Part shown: piece by piece, positions 43,927-56,751 of the stretch
Layout: every line of letters begins with the position of its first letter
How positions within the stretch are numbered: position 1 is the first letter of the stretch
Assembly (NCBI GenBank): GCA_021613535.1
Contig: CP075493.1
Span: forward strand, 8,928,001 to 8,992,000
DNA from: Adineta vaga
Lineage: Eukaryota; Rotifera
DNA length: 64,000 bases
Direction of reading: 5' to 3'
The notes under the pieces: generated by a model
Told to the model about the DNA's origin: nothing
The model's database searches: none
The model's input: only the letters and a program-made list of their open reading frames with translations
Position numbers and translations under genes: made by a program

Positions 43927-46900
43927 ATGACAACAACGGAGAACAATACGACTAACAGGTAAGTTTATAAATAAGAAATCAATGAAACATTCAAAGTTAA
44001 CAGCAAATTAACAATGAAGAAACGTTCAGACTGATTTGACATAGTGAATTTCTTTTCAAAGCATCAATTCTTGTTGGTGACTAATAAATAAAATGAATAA
44101 ATTATGAACGATTCAATCTAACACAATCCAAAAATTGTTACATTTCATTTAGCACAATGAATCCTTGTCCTCCAACTGATAATGTGGAATTTGGTCGTAA
44201 TACAATGTGCCATTTTTTATCATCATTCTTTCGAAGTCTGACTCGAGGTTTGACAAATACATAAAATGTTCTTTCTCTTTTTATCACTACATCTATATAA
44301 TTTCATAGTAACCGATGTTCAGCAAGAAAAATTTTTTAATTCAATCAATCAAATCGTTATCAATACACCGAGTGTCTTTGTTACTGATGCTGATAAACAA
44401 CATACACTTGATGATATTCGAACAACAAATTCTTATAGTAATAAATTCTCTCAAATTCATTTAATGACATGATTATTTTTGTTTTTGATTTGATATAGAT
44501 TTTGATGTTTATATAGTTTCATTACTTGTTTGGACATTATCATCAAAGAAATTTACTTCTATACAAGAAAATACAATCGGTGTTCTTGCTAATCTCTATG
44601 GTGAATTATCACTTCGTTGGCCAGCTCTCTTTCGAATATTTATAAATGAATTAATTGATACGCTTAATGGTTTGTTCATTACGTATTCCTTTACCTTTTA
44701 TTACATTTTCTATATCATTTTCTATTAGATACAATAAAATATGATGTGGAATTTATTGAAGAAGGAATTCATCAACCAAAACGACTCTATCGTTTTCTTG
44801 TTCCTGAACAAGTTGGTACATCATTTTCAAATAATGTTACTATCGAACGATGTGCCATTGAATTTAATTGTTCTGATGATATTAGTAGATTTCAATTAAA
44901 TTTAATGTAAATATTTGAAGCTATCAAAATTTTTTTTTGCAAGAAAAAATCATTTTTCTTTTCATTTTCATAGTTCTGTACTTAAACATCTTGCCAGTAC
45001 ACTTTCAACATTATCAGATCGACAAACAATCTCACAATTAATTGGAACAATATGTGAATTAATACGAACTTCAGATATACATGTGAAATCGGTTTGTTGA
45101 TCAAAAAATTTGTTTTACAACTATTTAAACAATGTATTTTCAGGTCACATGTGCATTCTTCTCATCTTTTATCCAATATCGTTCATTGGGATTACTATTT
45201 ACTGATCTAACATCTTATGTTCATTTTTCCATTTCGGATATTCTCTTAACTATTATGAATTTTATTCATACAGAACCTAAGTAAATTAGTTTCATTTTTA
45301 TATTAAACTGTATCTTATTCTTTTTTTTTGTAGACATTCAATTCAACTTGAACATGATTTTTCACATTTAATTCATACAATTTGTCAAAATCATGATGAA
45401 GCAATCAACTTTTTTACTGAACATATTGGTTTTGTTATACCTCGATTAAAAGATCTACTCATGCATATTAGTATAGCAAGTAAAGCAGATATTGAATTTC
45501 AAATGAACAATAGACCATTAAGACTTTTTGGTGAAATTCAAACTGAAATCTATCTCGAACAATTTTGCATATGGTTATCAATCTTATTTGAATGTGGACA
45601 AAGAGATGTTGGAACTAGTTCAGTATTGGTTATACATGCCTATGAAATTATCGAACATTTATTAGTAAATCTAGATGAATGTCTATTAGCTAAAGTATGC
45701 ATTGAAATAAGTTTGATTGACTGATATCTATCGTATTTGTTTTAGTATTTAAATCATGCATTAAGTAAAGGTATTATTTGGTTAATTCAAGAGAAAAATC
45801 GAGCTTCACAACAATCATTTCGGTAAGTTTTTGTACTGAATTAGTATAATTTTATTTGCTTGATTAGAATACGACGAATACGCTTATTGAAAACAATATG
45901 GCAACATTTGAAAACGACATTAGAAAAGAGTACATTTAATAATGAAGAGGTTTGATCTGTTCATTGAAAGAGAATAGAACGTAATAATAAATTCTAGGAT
46001 GCTTTACAACGTGTTTTTAATGTTTACTGTTTGATAACTTCTGTTTGTCAAGCATTTATTGGATGTCAGATACGTCAAATTCAATTAGAAGGAAAAGAAG
46101 AAAATGATTTTTATACAACTTGGTTAACAATAGATGAAATCAATTCAGTTTATGGCTATCTTATTAATACACTTGTATATCTTGTCAATAGTGTTACAAT
46201 TGGATTATTTTCTCTCGCTTATGAATATGTTCTCGCTACCATAGTAGCCACATCAGTTTATATTTCAGGTATTCGTTATTTTCGAAACATTTTTTTTTGT
46301 TAACTCTGACATTGAGTAAATCATGATTGTATTATTTAGATCAATTAGATCCTCGTTTACGTGAAGATATTCTATCAATTCTATGTCTCTCTTGGTTATC
46401 ATCACTCTCCAATTGGTACGATTTTCAACCGATGACAAATACATGTAAAATAACTCAACAACTTGCTCAAACATTTCAATCGAAATTTAATCAACATGAT
46501 CGATTAATATCATTGAAATGTTTAGCATTATTTAATGCACAATTCTATCCACAATTACGTCTACATATTTTCTCGCTATGTCTTCATGATTCTGATATCA
46601 ATACACAATTAATGGCATTGAAAGTTTTACCATTGATGCATTATAATCTACAAACAACTTCTTTCTTATCGATATTCTATACAAAATATTGTTCCAAAGA
46701 TCTTGACGAACGACTTCGACCTATTGTTATGGATATTTGGCGTCGACATCGATGTTTATTTGATACGGAAACAAATACAGTTCAATTAAAAGTAAATGAA
46801 AAGAAAGGAAAAGATTTTTTTATCAATTCTTTCTTTTAGATTCATGATCATTTCAATCAAACAATTTTTCCATCATTTGAACTCATGTGTATTTCTTGCT

Positions 46901-49900
46901 CACCAATGAATGATCTTTGTTACATTCGTACACGTTCATCGATTATGACTTTTCAATTAACAACATTTTCTCTATCAAATATTCTTCCAATCTTTCATCT
47001 ATTTAATCAAACAACGATTCCATGTAATTATCTTTCTTTAATTCATTTTTTTCAAACATTCGATTCACATCCATCGTTTATACGTCCTCTTCATGATACG
47101 GACGAAGATTTCCGTCAATTAAAATCTCTTTTTAATTCGTATCTCAATAAAAATAATCAAGAACGTTTATGTCTATTATCCATAATGCCATATTTATTCA
47201 AAACAATCTTCATATCGAACCATCGTCAATGGGATAATTCACTAAATGATCATCTTGATCAATTCTTATTTGATACATTAACACAATTGAATAATGATGC
47301 TATTCGACAATCGACTCATCAACATGATGATGATTACAGTCGTTTAATACATCTTTGTGGTTTAATTGCACGACGTACATGTAATGAAGATATATTTGTC
47401 TTCGTATTATTTATATTAATCAATGGTCTAGCAACATCATTTCAACATACAGCACAAATTGAATTAATGAATATTGCCAAAGATGAATATTTACAAAATC
47501 AGACGAAATTTGACTTGACTATAAATAAAAATCTTATCACTCTTCATGAAAAAATTGATTTAACATCGATTGTTCAACAACATACCGATAGTTTATATCG
47601 TCTTATATCACAATCATTATTATTGAATTCTGAACAACCATCAGATATATGTTTACGTCATTTACATTTATTATTTAGTATGATGCAACATAATGGAAGT
47701 TCATTTAATACATATTTAAAACGTATTCTTCCGGATTTATTACCATGGATTGTTGAAGAACGTTCATTAAATGCTAGTCGAGTTGTTCAACATATTCGAA
47801 CGGCAGTTAAAATGTCCAAGAAAAAAGTCATTTTCGATGCGTTTCCAGCCATATATTCACATGTTTGGCGTCATGTACGTCTTAGTAATATCAATAATAA
47901 TAATGGTGATTATTCTGTTCATCGTATTTATGAAGTAAATGAATTTATTGAACAAGAAGCTGGAGCTGATTTAGCAGCTGTATTTCGATTTGGTGGTCCA
48001 CCTATCTTTAGTAAATTATTACTCTATATTAGTACACATCCTGAACATGTTATGAAAGGTTTACAAATGGCAGTTGGTATCTTAGATGGTGTTACATTAC
48101 CAGTAGATAAAGATTATTCACATGTTGTTTCAAAAGAATGTGTTTTTAAAGCATTACAATCGAAATTATTAGGAATTCTATGTGATTTTGAAACAGAATT
48201 ATTATCAAATAGTACACCATTACATTCGAAAAAACGAGTTCTATTAAGTTTAACAGAAGTATTGAAAATTATGGGTAAATGTTAAGTTTTGTATATTTAC
48301 AATTCATATTTCGTGTTTTGGTTCTTTTTTTCTCTTCTTAGAACCTGCACAGATTGTTGCAACTCGTGTAAAACTTCTTCGATCACTTCGTTTAGCACTT
48401 CAATGTTCATCTGATTTAAGTTTAATTGTTTTTAATCTTTGGAAAGAATTTATACGTCATTTAAGTACAAATCTTGATATACTTTCTTCAATGATTCTAC
48501 AATTAATTGCATCATTATTACCATTCTATGAAATCAATGCTGAACATTTTCAAGAATTAGTTCTTCTTATGTTAAGTCATATAACGAATAATCAAATTGC
48601 ACTCATTACAGATGATCTTTTATTAATTCCACAAATGAATCAAATGGAAAAAATCAAAATGAAATTACTTAAATGTAAAAAACAACATACCGAACTTGAA
48701 AATAATCAAACAAAATTGAAAACTGATGAACGTTCATTATTAGAAAATAAATTTCAGCGTTTAATAACACTTTTAAATTTTGATATGGTTGATATTCGAA
48801 TTCATGCATTGAATAGTTTACAAAATCTTTTGAAAACAAATCGTCCATATCTTTTACAAATGTGTTTGTCACGTGATACAGTTCCATCAATAATTACACG
48901 ATTGATTTTAACATTACTTGAACGTTCAAATGATTCCAATCTAAATATACGCGTCACAGCAATTGATTGTCTTGGAGAAATAGGAGCAATTGATCCTGGT
49001 CGAATAGAATTTCGTAAATTATATTCGAAAATTGCGACATCAACATCATTAATTAATCGTTTATTATCAAATTCAAATTCAGAAATCAATACAGATGATC
49101 TTAAACGTTGTTATTTCAATTTATATTCTCAAGAATTTGCATTAGAATTATTTGCTGAATTAACACGAGCTTTTCTTGCTGCTGATCAAGTTCGACAACA
49201 GGATACGATATCTTATGCTATACAAGAATGTTTAAAATTCTATAATTTAAATCTATCCGATGATAATGAAAAAGTCAAAATCAATCAACAATTATGGTCT
49301 AAATTAAATCAAGAACAACAAGATTTATTTAAACCATTACGAACATCAAAATATGTTCTAACTGATGAGACAAATTTAAATAAAAACAAATCACAAGAAG
49401 CTATTTTAAAACAATTATCCATCAAAACATATGAACAATGGTTAACACAATATGTACCTTATTTAATTCAACATTTACCAAATAATAATTATTATCATTT
49501 ATTTCATTCTTGTCTATTTGCAGTGAGATTTAATAGTTCCATTGGTTCATTTCTATTACCTTATATTATTCTTCATTTAATTGGCGAAAATTTAAGTCAA
49601 GAAGTATTAGATAAAGAAATTAAAGCATTAATATCTTTCACGAATCAATATGATTCTAATGAAGCAAATCCACCTTCGGATGTTCTTCATCAAATAGCTC
49701 AAATTATATTTACATTAATCGATTTTCTTCTCTTATTTTCTTCTTTAAATACAATTGATCCAAATGAACAATCTAAACAAGGTAATCAACGTAAACGTCA
49801 ACAAGCACAACAAGTTCAACAACCAGCAAATCCTGATCCATTAAATATACAAGATGGAACTTGGAACAATTTAGGTATTATTCGTGTGCGGGATTATATT

Positions 49901-52900
49901 CGTTTATTACATACAGATCTATCTCTTGCTCGTATTGCTTTTAAATATGATCATTATACACGTGCCTATCGTCATTTTGAAATGTATTCATCGATGGATC
50001 AACAAATTAATGTTTCACTTTATAGTGAATTTCTTCTAAAACTTTTTCATCGTTTAAATGATCAAGATTCAGCTTATGGAATTATTGGTATACGTGATAT
50101 GACACCAAAACGATTGGATAATCCACGAACAGATATTTACGAAGAAATCTTATCCTATGAATTAACTGGACAAATTGATGAAGCTATTGTTGCTTATGAA
50201 AATGTTTTCGAAATCAATGAATTAAATCAAACTAATATACATTTGTACTTAGGTTATTTAAATAACTTATTAACTCAACAACAATTTCAACATACAATCG
50301 ATCAAGCAACAGGTATTATTGTTCAATATCCTACATGGATTAATATGTTAAATCCATTGCGTATTGAAGCAGCATGGAAATTATCGAAATGGAATTTATT
50401 AGAAAAATTTTGTACACATCAAGATGAAAGTAACCATTCGAATCATATCGAACAGATGAATGAAAATTCCAAAATGAATATTCTTCATGATTTGAATGTT
50501 TCGAAACAATTTGAAGAATATATTGGACGAATACTTTTTCAAGCGAAAAAACAAAATCGAGAAGGTTTTTCTTCAGAATTTCGTTTAGCATTAAATTCTT
50601 TAATGGGACCTATATCAGCAGCAAGTATGGAAGTTGGATCATATCAACGTGCTTATGATTATCTTGTTAAATTACATTTACTTAAAGATTTAGAATATTA
50701 TATTTTCAAAAATATCTTTCATGATGATGTTTCAATTATGATCATTGATAATGATAATGTAGAAGATATTTGGTCACAAAGACATGCGTTATTACCACCG
50801 AATAGTAAATTTATTGAACCATCATTAGCATTACGACGAACATTATTGTTATTGGACGATAGTAATGATGTTAAACAGCATGGTTTAGAAATTGGTGAAT
50901 GTTGGTTACATAGTGCACGAATAGCACGTGCACAAAATAATTCTTTAGCAGCAATTGCTTCATTAATGAAAGCAAATCAATCACATCCAATTGAAGTTGC
51001 AATTGAACGTGCACAATGGATGTGGGATAAAGGAGAAAAAGATCGAGCAATTATGAGTTTAAAACAGAAGAAAATAGAATTATTAGATTCACGAACAACC
51101 AATGAAGGAAATCAAATGGAAAATCGACTACAAGGTTTGTTCTTCGTATTGTTGTTGTTTATCTGTTAATGAACATCGTTTTCTTTGTAGTATCAGCTGA
51201 TTTGAAAGCTCAATTATGGTTATTATTAGCTCGATATAGTGAACAGAATTCACCTCATGAAGCCGTATTTGAAATGTACAAGCAAGCACAAGAAGCTGCT
51301 CCACATTGGGAAGAAACTCATTTTTATTTAGCACAATTCTATGATACTTTACTTTCTTCTTGTATCGAATCAGATTCCATTATCGACTTCAAATGCAACA
51401 ACGACGACAAATAATTTTCTCTCATCAAATGGATTGACATTAGAAAATAAATTACGTATGATGGAATATATTCGTTTAGCTGTTAATACATACTGTCGTT
51501 CATTGAAATATGGTTGTGAATTTATTTATCAATCATTAACACGTTTATTAACAATGTGGCTTGATTTTGCATCTGATCTTGTACCATTTATTAAACCTCC
51601 ACAAGCACCTACATCACGTAAACAACAAACAACAACAGTTCCAGCTGCTAATCTACCAGATGCAGCACAAATTAAACAACATGGGCAGGCAAAATTAAGT
51701 GAAATAACACGAGAAGTTTCATCATGGACAACACGTATACCACCGTATTTATTTCTTGCAGCATTTCCTTATATGGTCTCTCGAATATGTCACAGTGAAG
51801 ATATGACATCGAAAGCATTAAATTCTATTATCACACAAGTGTTTGCTGCTTTTCCTCAACAAACATTATGGATGATGATTAATTTATATGGTTCATCGAA
51901 TAGTATGCGTCGTGATCGTTGTATTGCTATTTGGAATGAAGCATCGACTATTGAGTCTGGTCTCCATGATTTTGTTATCGAAGCAACAGTACTTATAAAA
52001 CAATTGGATACATTATGTATGCATGCTGTTACCTATGGACAAAATAAGATAAGTTTATCTGCACAATTTAAATCATTTAAACGTTCCTATGCAACTCAAT
52101 CAGCGTGTCCTATTCTTATACCAATACAATCACAAATGCAAGTTTGTTTACCACCACCACCAGTCCGATTTTCTCTTTCAACAACATCAACACATATTCA
52201 ACAACAACAACAACAACAAGCCATGAATGTTGATCTTCCCTCAGATGCAGCAGCAAAATTAACAGCAATGGCAAATAAACAAGGTCCACTTGGTCGTCCA
52301 ACATCGAAAAAAAATGCTCAAGCTGGATCGACAATAACTACAACAACGAAAGTTCAACAAAAAACATACTATGATCCAAGACATCAACCATTTCCTGATG
52401 CTGTCGTTACCATTCATAGTAAGTTAACCGTTTCAATTGATCGATATATATATATATTTCAATTCAAATTTCCTTTTAGGTTTTGAAGATACAATCGAAG
52501 TCTTATCATCACTTCAACGACCAAAAAAGATTGTTATTCGTGGTAGTGATGGACAATTATATCCATTTCTATGTAAATCACAAGATGATCTACGAGTTGA
52601 TTCACGTTGTCTTGATTTTTGTCATTTATTTAATAAATGTTTGAAGAAAAATAGTGAAACACGTCGTCGTCAATTAAATATTCGAACATATGCTGTTTAT
52701 CCTATCAATGAACGTTGTGGTCTAATTGAATGGTTACCTAATTTATGTACATTTCGTTCATTAGTAACAAAATTCTATCGACAACGTAGTTCAAATTTTT
52801 CAGAAGTCTCCAATCGAGAAATAAAAGTCTATGGCAATAGTAAAGAGAAATCAAAAGAAGCTCGATTCAATGTAAGTTAAATCGATTAATCCTTTGTCAT

Positions 52901-53773
52901 TGATCTAATATTTTCTATTTTAAAGGATTTTCTTAAATTATTGGCATTTCATCAACCAGGAGTATTTCATCAATATTTTTTTGCTGCTTATCCAGATCCA
53001 AATCGTTGGTATATTAGTCGAATGAATTTTGTTCGTTCAACAGCTGTCATGTCCATGATTGGCTATATAATGGGTTTAGGTGATCGACATTGTGAAAATA
53101 TTCTTATCGATACATATACTGGTGAAACAGTTCATGTCGATTTCAATTGTTTATTTAATAAAGGTAGAAAACTAATATTAAATAGATTATTTTTAACTAT
53201 ATATATATATATCGTTTCTTTTTTAGGATTAACATTTGAAATTCCTGAAAAAGTTCCTTTTCGTTTAACACATAATATTGTCGATGGTATGGGTACATTA
53301 GGTGTCGAAGGTGTCTTTCGTAAAACATGTGAAATTATTTTACATTTAATACGTGATGAACGTGAATTACTTGTGTCAGTATTGAAAACTTTCATCTATG
53401 ATCCATTAGTTGAATGGAAATCAGCCACAAGAGAAGAAGTAGCTAATATGAAAAAACAACAGATCGAAGGTGGAGAAGTTGTGAATATGAAGGTAAAACA
53501 ACTGATTTTGTATGAATGATAAATATTGCTTTTTCCTTATAGGCTCAAACACATGTACGAAATATCTTAGAACGTGTTCGTGGTTATTGTACAGATGAAT
53601 TAACTGGAAAACGTGTCGTATTACCACTCTCAGTTGAAGGACAAGTTGATCATTTAATTCGAGTATGTTAAATAGTGCAATAGATTTCGATTGATTTGTT
53701 TTCCTTTTTTAAGCAAGCAACAAGTAATGAATTATTATGTCAGATGTTTATCGGTTGGGCTGCTTATTTGTGA
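43927..53773 (+). CDS. ATR: ATR checkpoint kinase (PIKK), with a frame break
   Basis: Phosphatidylinositol-3-kinase-like Ser/Thr kinase that senses replication stress with ATRIP. About twenty exons encode roughly 2,850 residues; human ATR has 2,644. It starts MTTTENNTTN (43927-43958, spliced to 44153). HEAT-type helices fill the N-terminal 1,700 residues. The FAT region includes ARIAFKYDHYTRAYRHFEMY and QFYDTLL...LKYGCEFIYQS. The kinase domain has IVIRGSDGQLYPFLCKSQDD, LGDRHCENILIDTYTGE and VHVDFNCLFNKG, where DFN is normal for ATR, then FEIPEKVPFRLTHNIVDGMG. FATC ends LLCQMFIGWAAYL. Between about 51341 and 51411 the frame shifts by one base in a non-conserved FAT linker, with a stop at 51412-51414 in the incoming frame. 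No valid intron bridges it. Confidence 0.92.
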
Positions 53774-54245
53774 TTATAAACACATCTATTTTTTTTCTTC
53801 TTTATTTGTCAGATATATATTTATCTTTCTAACCCAGTATTTACCAGATAGTCACTTATTGCAATAAAAGAAATGCTATGATTAATCATTGTGTCTTGCA
53901 GTAATTTAACAAAAAAGGTATATACAAATGAGCTTAAGTTTATGCGTAAGGTGCTGCAAAAACAGGATGTAGACATGTATTAATGTAATTAATCTTTTCT
54001 TCAATGAATACTCAACGAGATACAAAGCAAAAGTAATTTTAAGGAATGATTCTTAGAATATTTTGTAACTTCATAGTACTCGGACTCAATCTTAATTCTA
54101 ACCAATATTCTGGCATATTTGTTGAACGAAATCTACTCTCTCTCTCTCTCTCATACTCAACATTAAACAATCATTTTCAAATATTTTATTTATTCTACGT
54201 ACAACTAAAATAAGAGAATATATACATTGATCAACGAAAATTTAT
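53774..54245. other. Convergent intergenic region, ATR and Wnt 3' ends
   Basis: Contains an AATAAA-like signal for ATR near 53861-53868 and a CT repeat at 54135-54152. No gene. Confidence 0.5.
54135..54152. repeat. CT dinucleotide microsatellite
   Basis: Nine CT units between the converging ATR and Wnt genes. Confidence 0.8.
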
Positions 54246-55817
54246 TTATAAACAATAACTGATTTCTTGTGTTGTCATACAATTTTGACATTGAACATGA
54301 CAACACCATTGAAAACGACAATTACATTGATTCTTTATCGTTGTTATTTTCGATTGATAACCACGATTACAACAAAGTAAATCACAACCATCAATAGCAC
54401 GTGAATTTCGATTACAAATACGTCCTTTCGTACCAAATGAGCCAAGAGATAAATTGAATTCACAATAATTTGGACTTGAAATGATAAAAATTAACTTATT
54501 TTCATAAATCATATTTTGTTCCTGATGAAGTGGAATATTTTTTGGTAGAAATCGTACTTTTGAATCAATTGTACTTCGTTGTAGATGTACTTCAATTGAA
54601 TTATCATAGAATTCTTTTAATTGATTGGCTATTCGTGTAAATGAATGTAATGAATGCCAACATGATTTCAATTCACAAGAGCCCGATATACCATGACATT
54701 TACAACGACGTTCATTTGATGAAAGAATCATCTAGAAAAACAAAAGACTTAAATTATTAACATATACATCACACAACAAAATGAACTTTACTCGAATACC
54801 AATTTGATTATTATATCTATTTAATAAACTTGTTTGAGTTTTCTTTCTTGTCTCTCGAAGATTAACAAATTTTCGTGCAATTTCTGTTCCATAAAATGTA
54901 TTATCCGAACAACCCATCCATCGCATTGAATTATTCTGATTTTTATCTATCATTGTCATATCACATCCACATGAACGAAGTTGTCCTGAACTACATGCTT
55001 TCGTTATTGTATATGCAATGCCGGCCGATGTTAATGCATGAATATATGCTGATTCTTTTGTTTCTATTATATTAAACATATTAGTTGTTATTTCTTTCTT
55101 TGGAAAAAGAAAATAATCATGAACCTGAATCAAGAATCTTTCCTATTAGTTGATTATTTTCAAATAATTTACAATTCCAATGACGATTCTTAAATTGTAC
55201 TTGACATTCTTCTATTGCTAAATTAGCACCGAGATATATATAAGGCATAAGATGTACATTTCGTTGACAAAACTGAATTTGTCGATGATTAAGACCATAT
55301 TTTGTTTGACATAGATCTTCTGTTGACAGTGATCTATTTGATACTTGAATGATTGATCTTAAAATAGGAAAAAAAACACCTGTGAATTTTATACATCGTT
55401 TCAAATTGTGATCAATAAGATTCTCATATATTCAAGATTAGTTATACCACTTCAATTAGAAACCAAACAAGTAGATAGATATGTTGTTTTTGAAGTTAAA
55501 AACTGCGATGTGTATGTCTACAAGATAACTGATAAACATATCTCATTTGTTTGAACGTTTTTTTTCCTCTTCTGTACATGATATACGTGATTATTAATCA
55601 AACATGTTGTGTATATTCTAAATTGATGTTTTATTCTTTTTTTTTCTAAGTAATATCTTTTGGAGTTCTATAATGAGACAAACTGAAATGATGATTATAA
55701 ACAGATATATGGAACTTGAACGACTAAAATGATCGATATCGAAAATTTTACTTACAACCATTGTTCACTTGGATAAATAAAGAAGAAGATGAGAAACAAA
55801 ACGAATAATTTCTTCAT
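54246..55817 (-). CDS. Wnt family secreted ligand
   Basis: Secreted lipid-modified signalling protein. Minus-strand exons are 55817-55756, 55357-55125, 55063-54792 and 54731-54246; phases agree, 350 aa, the usual Wnt length. The signal peptide is MKKLFVLFLIFFFIYPSEQW. Conserved segments are AIEECQVQFKNRHWNC, ESAYIHALTSAGIAYTITKAC, GCSDNTFYG, CKCHGISGSCELKSCW (with the Ser that Porcupine acylates) and RAIDGCDLLCCNRGY. The Cys-rich end is CNCRFQWCCHVQCQNC. One segment between SGSC and the C-terminal Cys block is longer and less conserved than usual. I cannot assign a Wnt subfamily. The ROR-like receptor at 8868-11990 is a plausible partner class, an inference from families only. Confidence 0.92.
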
Positions 55818-56751
55818 AAAGATTATTGACGAAATATTTCCTATGAATCGAGTCATTGTATGACTAAAATAGATGGATTGTACAGATGTTGTTCAATGTA
55901 TGAAGGAAGAAATAAAAGTGATGAGAATATAGATGCTAATACAAATAAAAAGTGAAGATATGAATATCGATTGGTTGTGAATGAAAAAGTAGAGAAGAAG
56001 AAGAAGAAAAATAATCATCAACTTTTTCTTGTCTTTCTTCTCTCTTCGAAGAATGATGAATTCACACTGAGAACCTATAGTAGTCTATTTCACATCTATA
56101 TGACAATTAATTTGCACGTTTTAACAAACGGATATCTCCATATGTACAATGAAATCAGTGACACATGTGTCTGCTACTTGATAATTGCTATCGAGTCTCA
56201 CATAAGAAGTCGAAGATATTCGTAATGATACAATAGCGTAAGAATACCAAATCTTGAAAACTTTCTGAAAAACGTATTTTGTACATTTCATATATCCGTG
56301 CGCGTCCCATTTGTCATGGTAAGAAAATATTCAATGATTATTTTCCTTATGAATTGATATAAATGAGTGTTACAAATCGATACGTTAGAGAACACTTTTT
56401 CTTGTAGAGTATGGCCCTCTATCGTTAAAACGTTTCTTGCATCTCTTTGAACAATCTATCCAATGAAAAAAAAACATTGTAAGGCAAGCAAGCAATAGCA
56501 AAAAGTTAACACTACTAGTTATCAAATCAGTGCGGTAAAGAAGAAAAAAAAGAATAAATTTCACCTTACCTGTGCAATTACTTTTCATCGTTCTGTTCTG
56601 TGTTTTGACTGTATTAATATTACCAGTTCACTCACATGTTCTGTTTTATTCAATGAGTTCTATTACTCTGACAATTTAACAAAACTCTTCTGTGAGTTAT
56701 TTTTATACTAAAAAAGAAAAGAAACAATATAAAGCATTTCGTAGACTGAAC
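55818..56751. other. Divergent intergenic region Wnt / ankyrin-PARP
   Basis: About 930 nt with both promoters. On the minus strand an ATG at 56588 is followed after six codons by a gtaagg donor (56569-56564), so an untested upstream exon cannot be excluded. No gene called. Confidence 0.45.

Noticed and set aside
56564-56588. Possible upstream minus-strand exon (ATG, six codons, gtaagg donor)
   Set aside because: Its phase (one carried base) does not match the Wnt second exon, which needs two, and no other acceptor exon was found.
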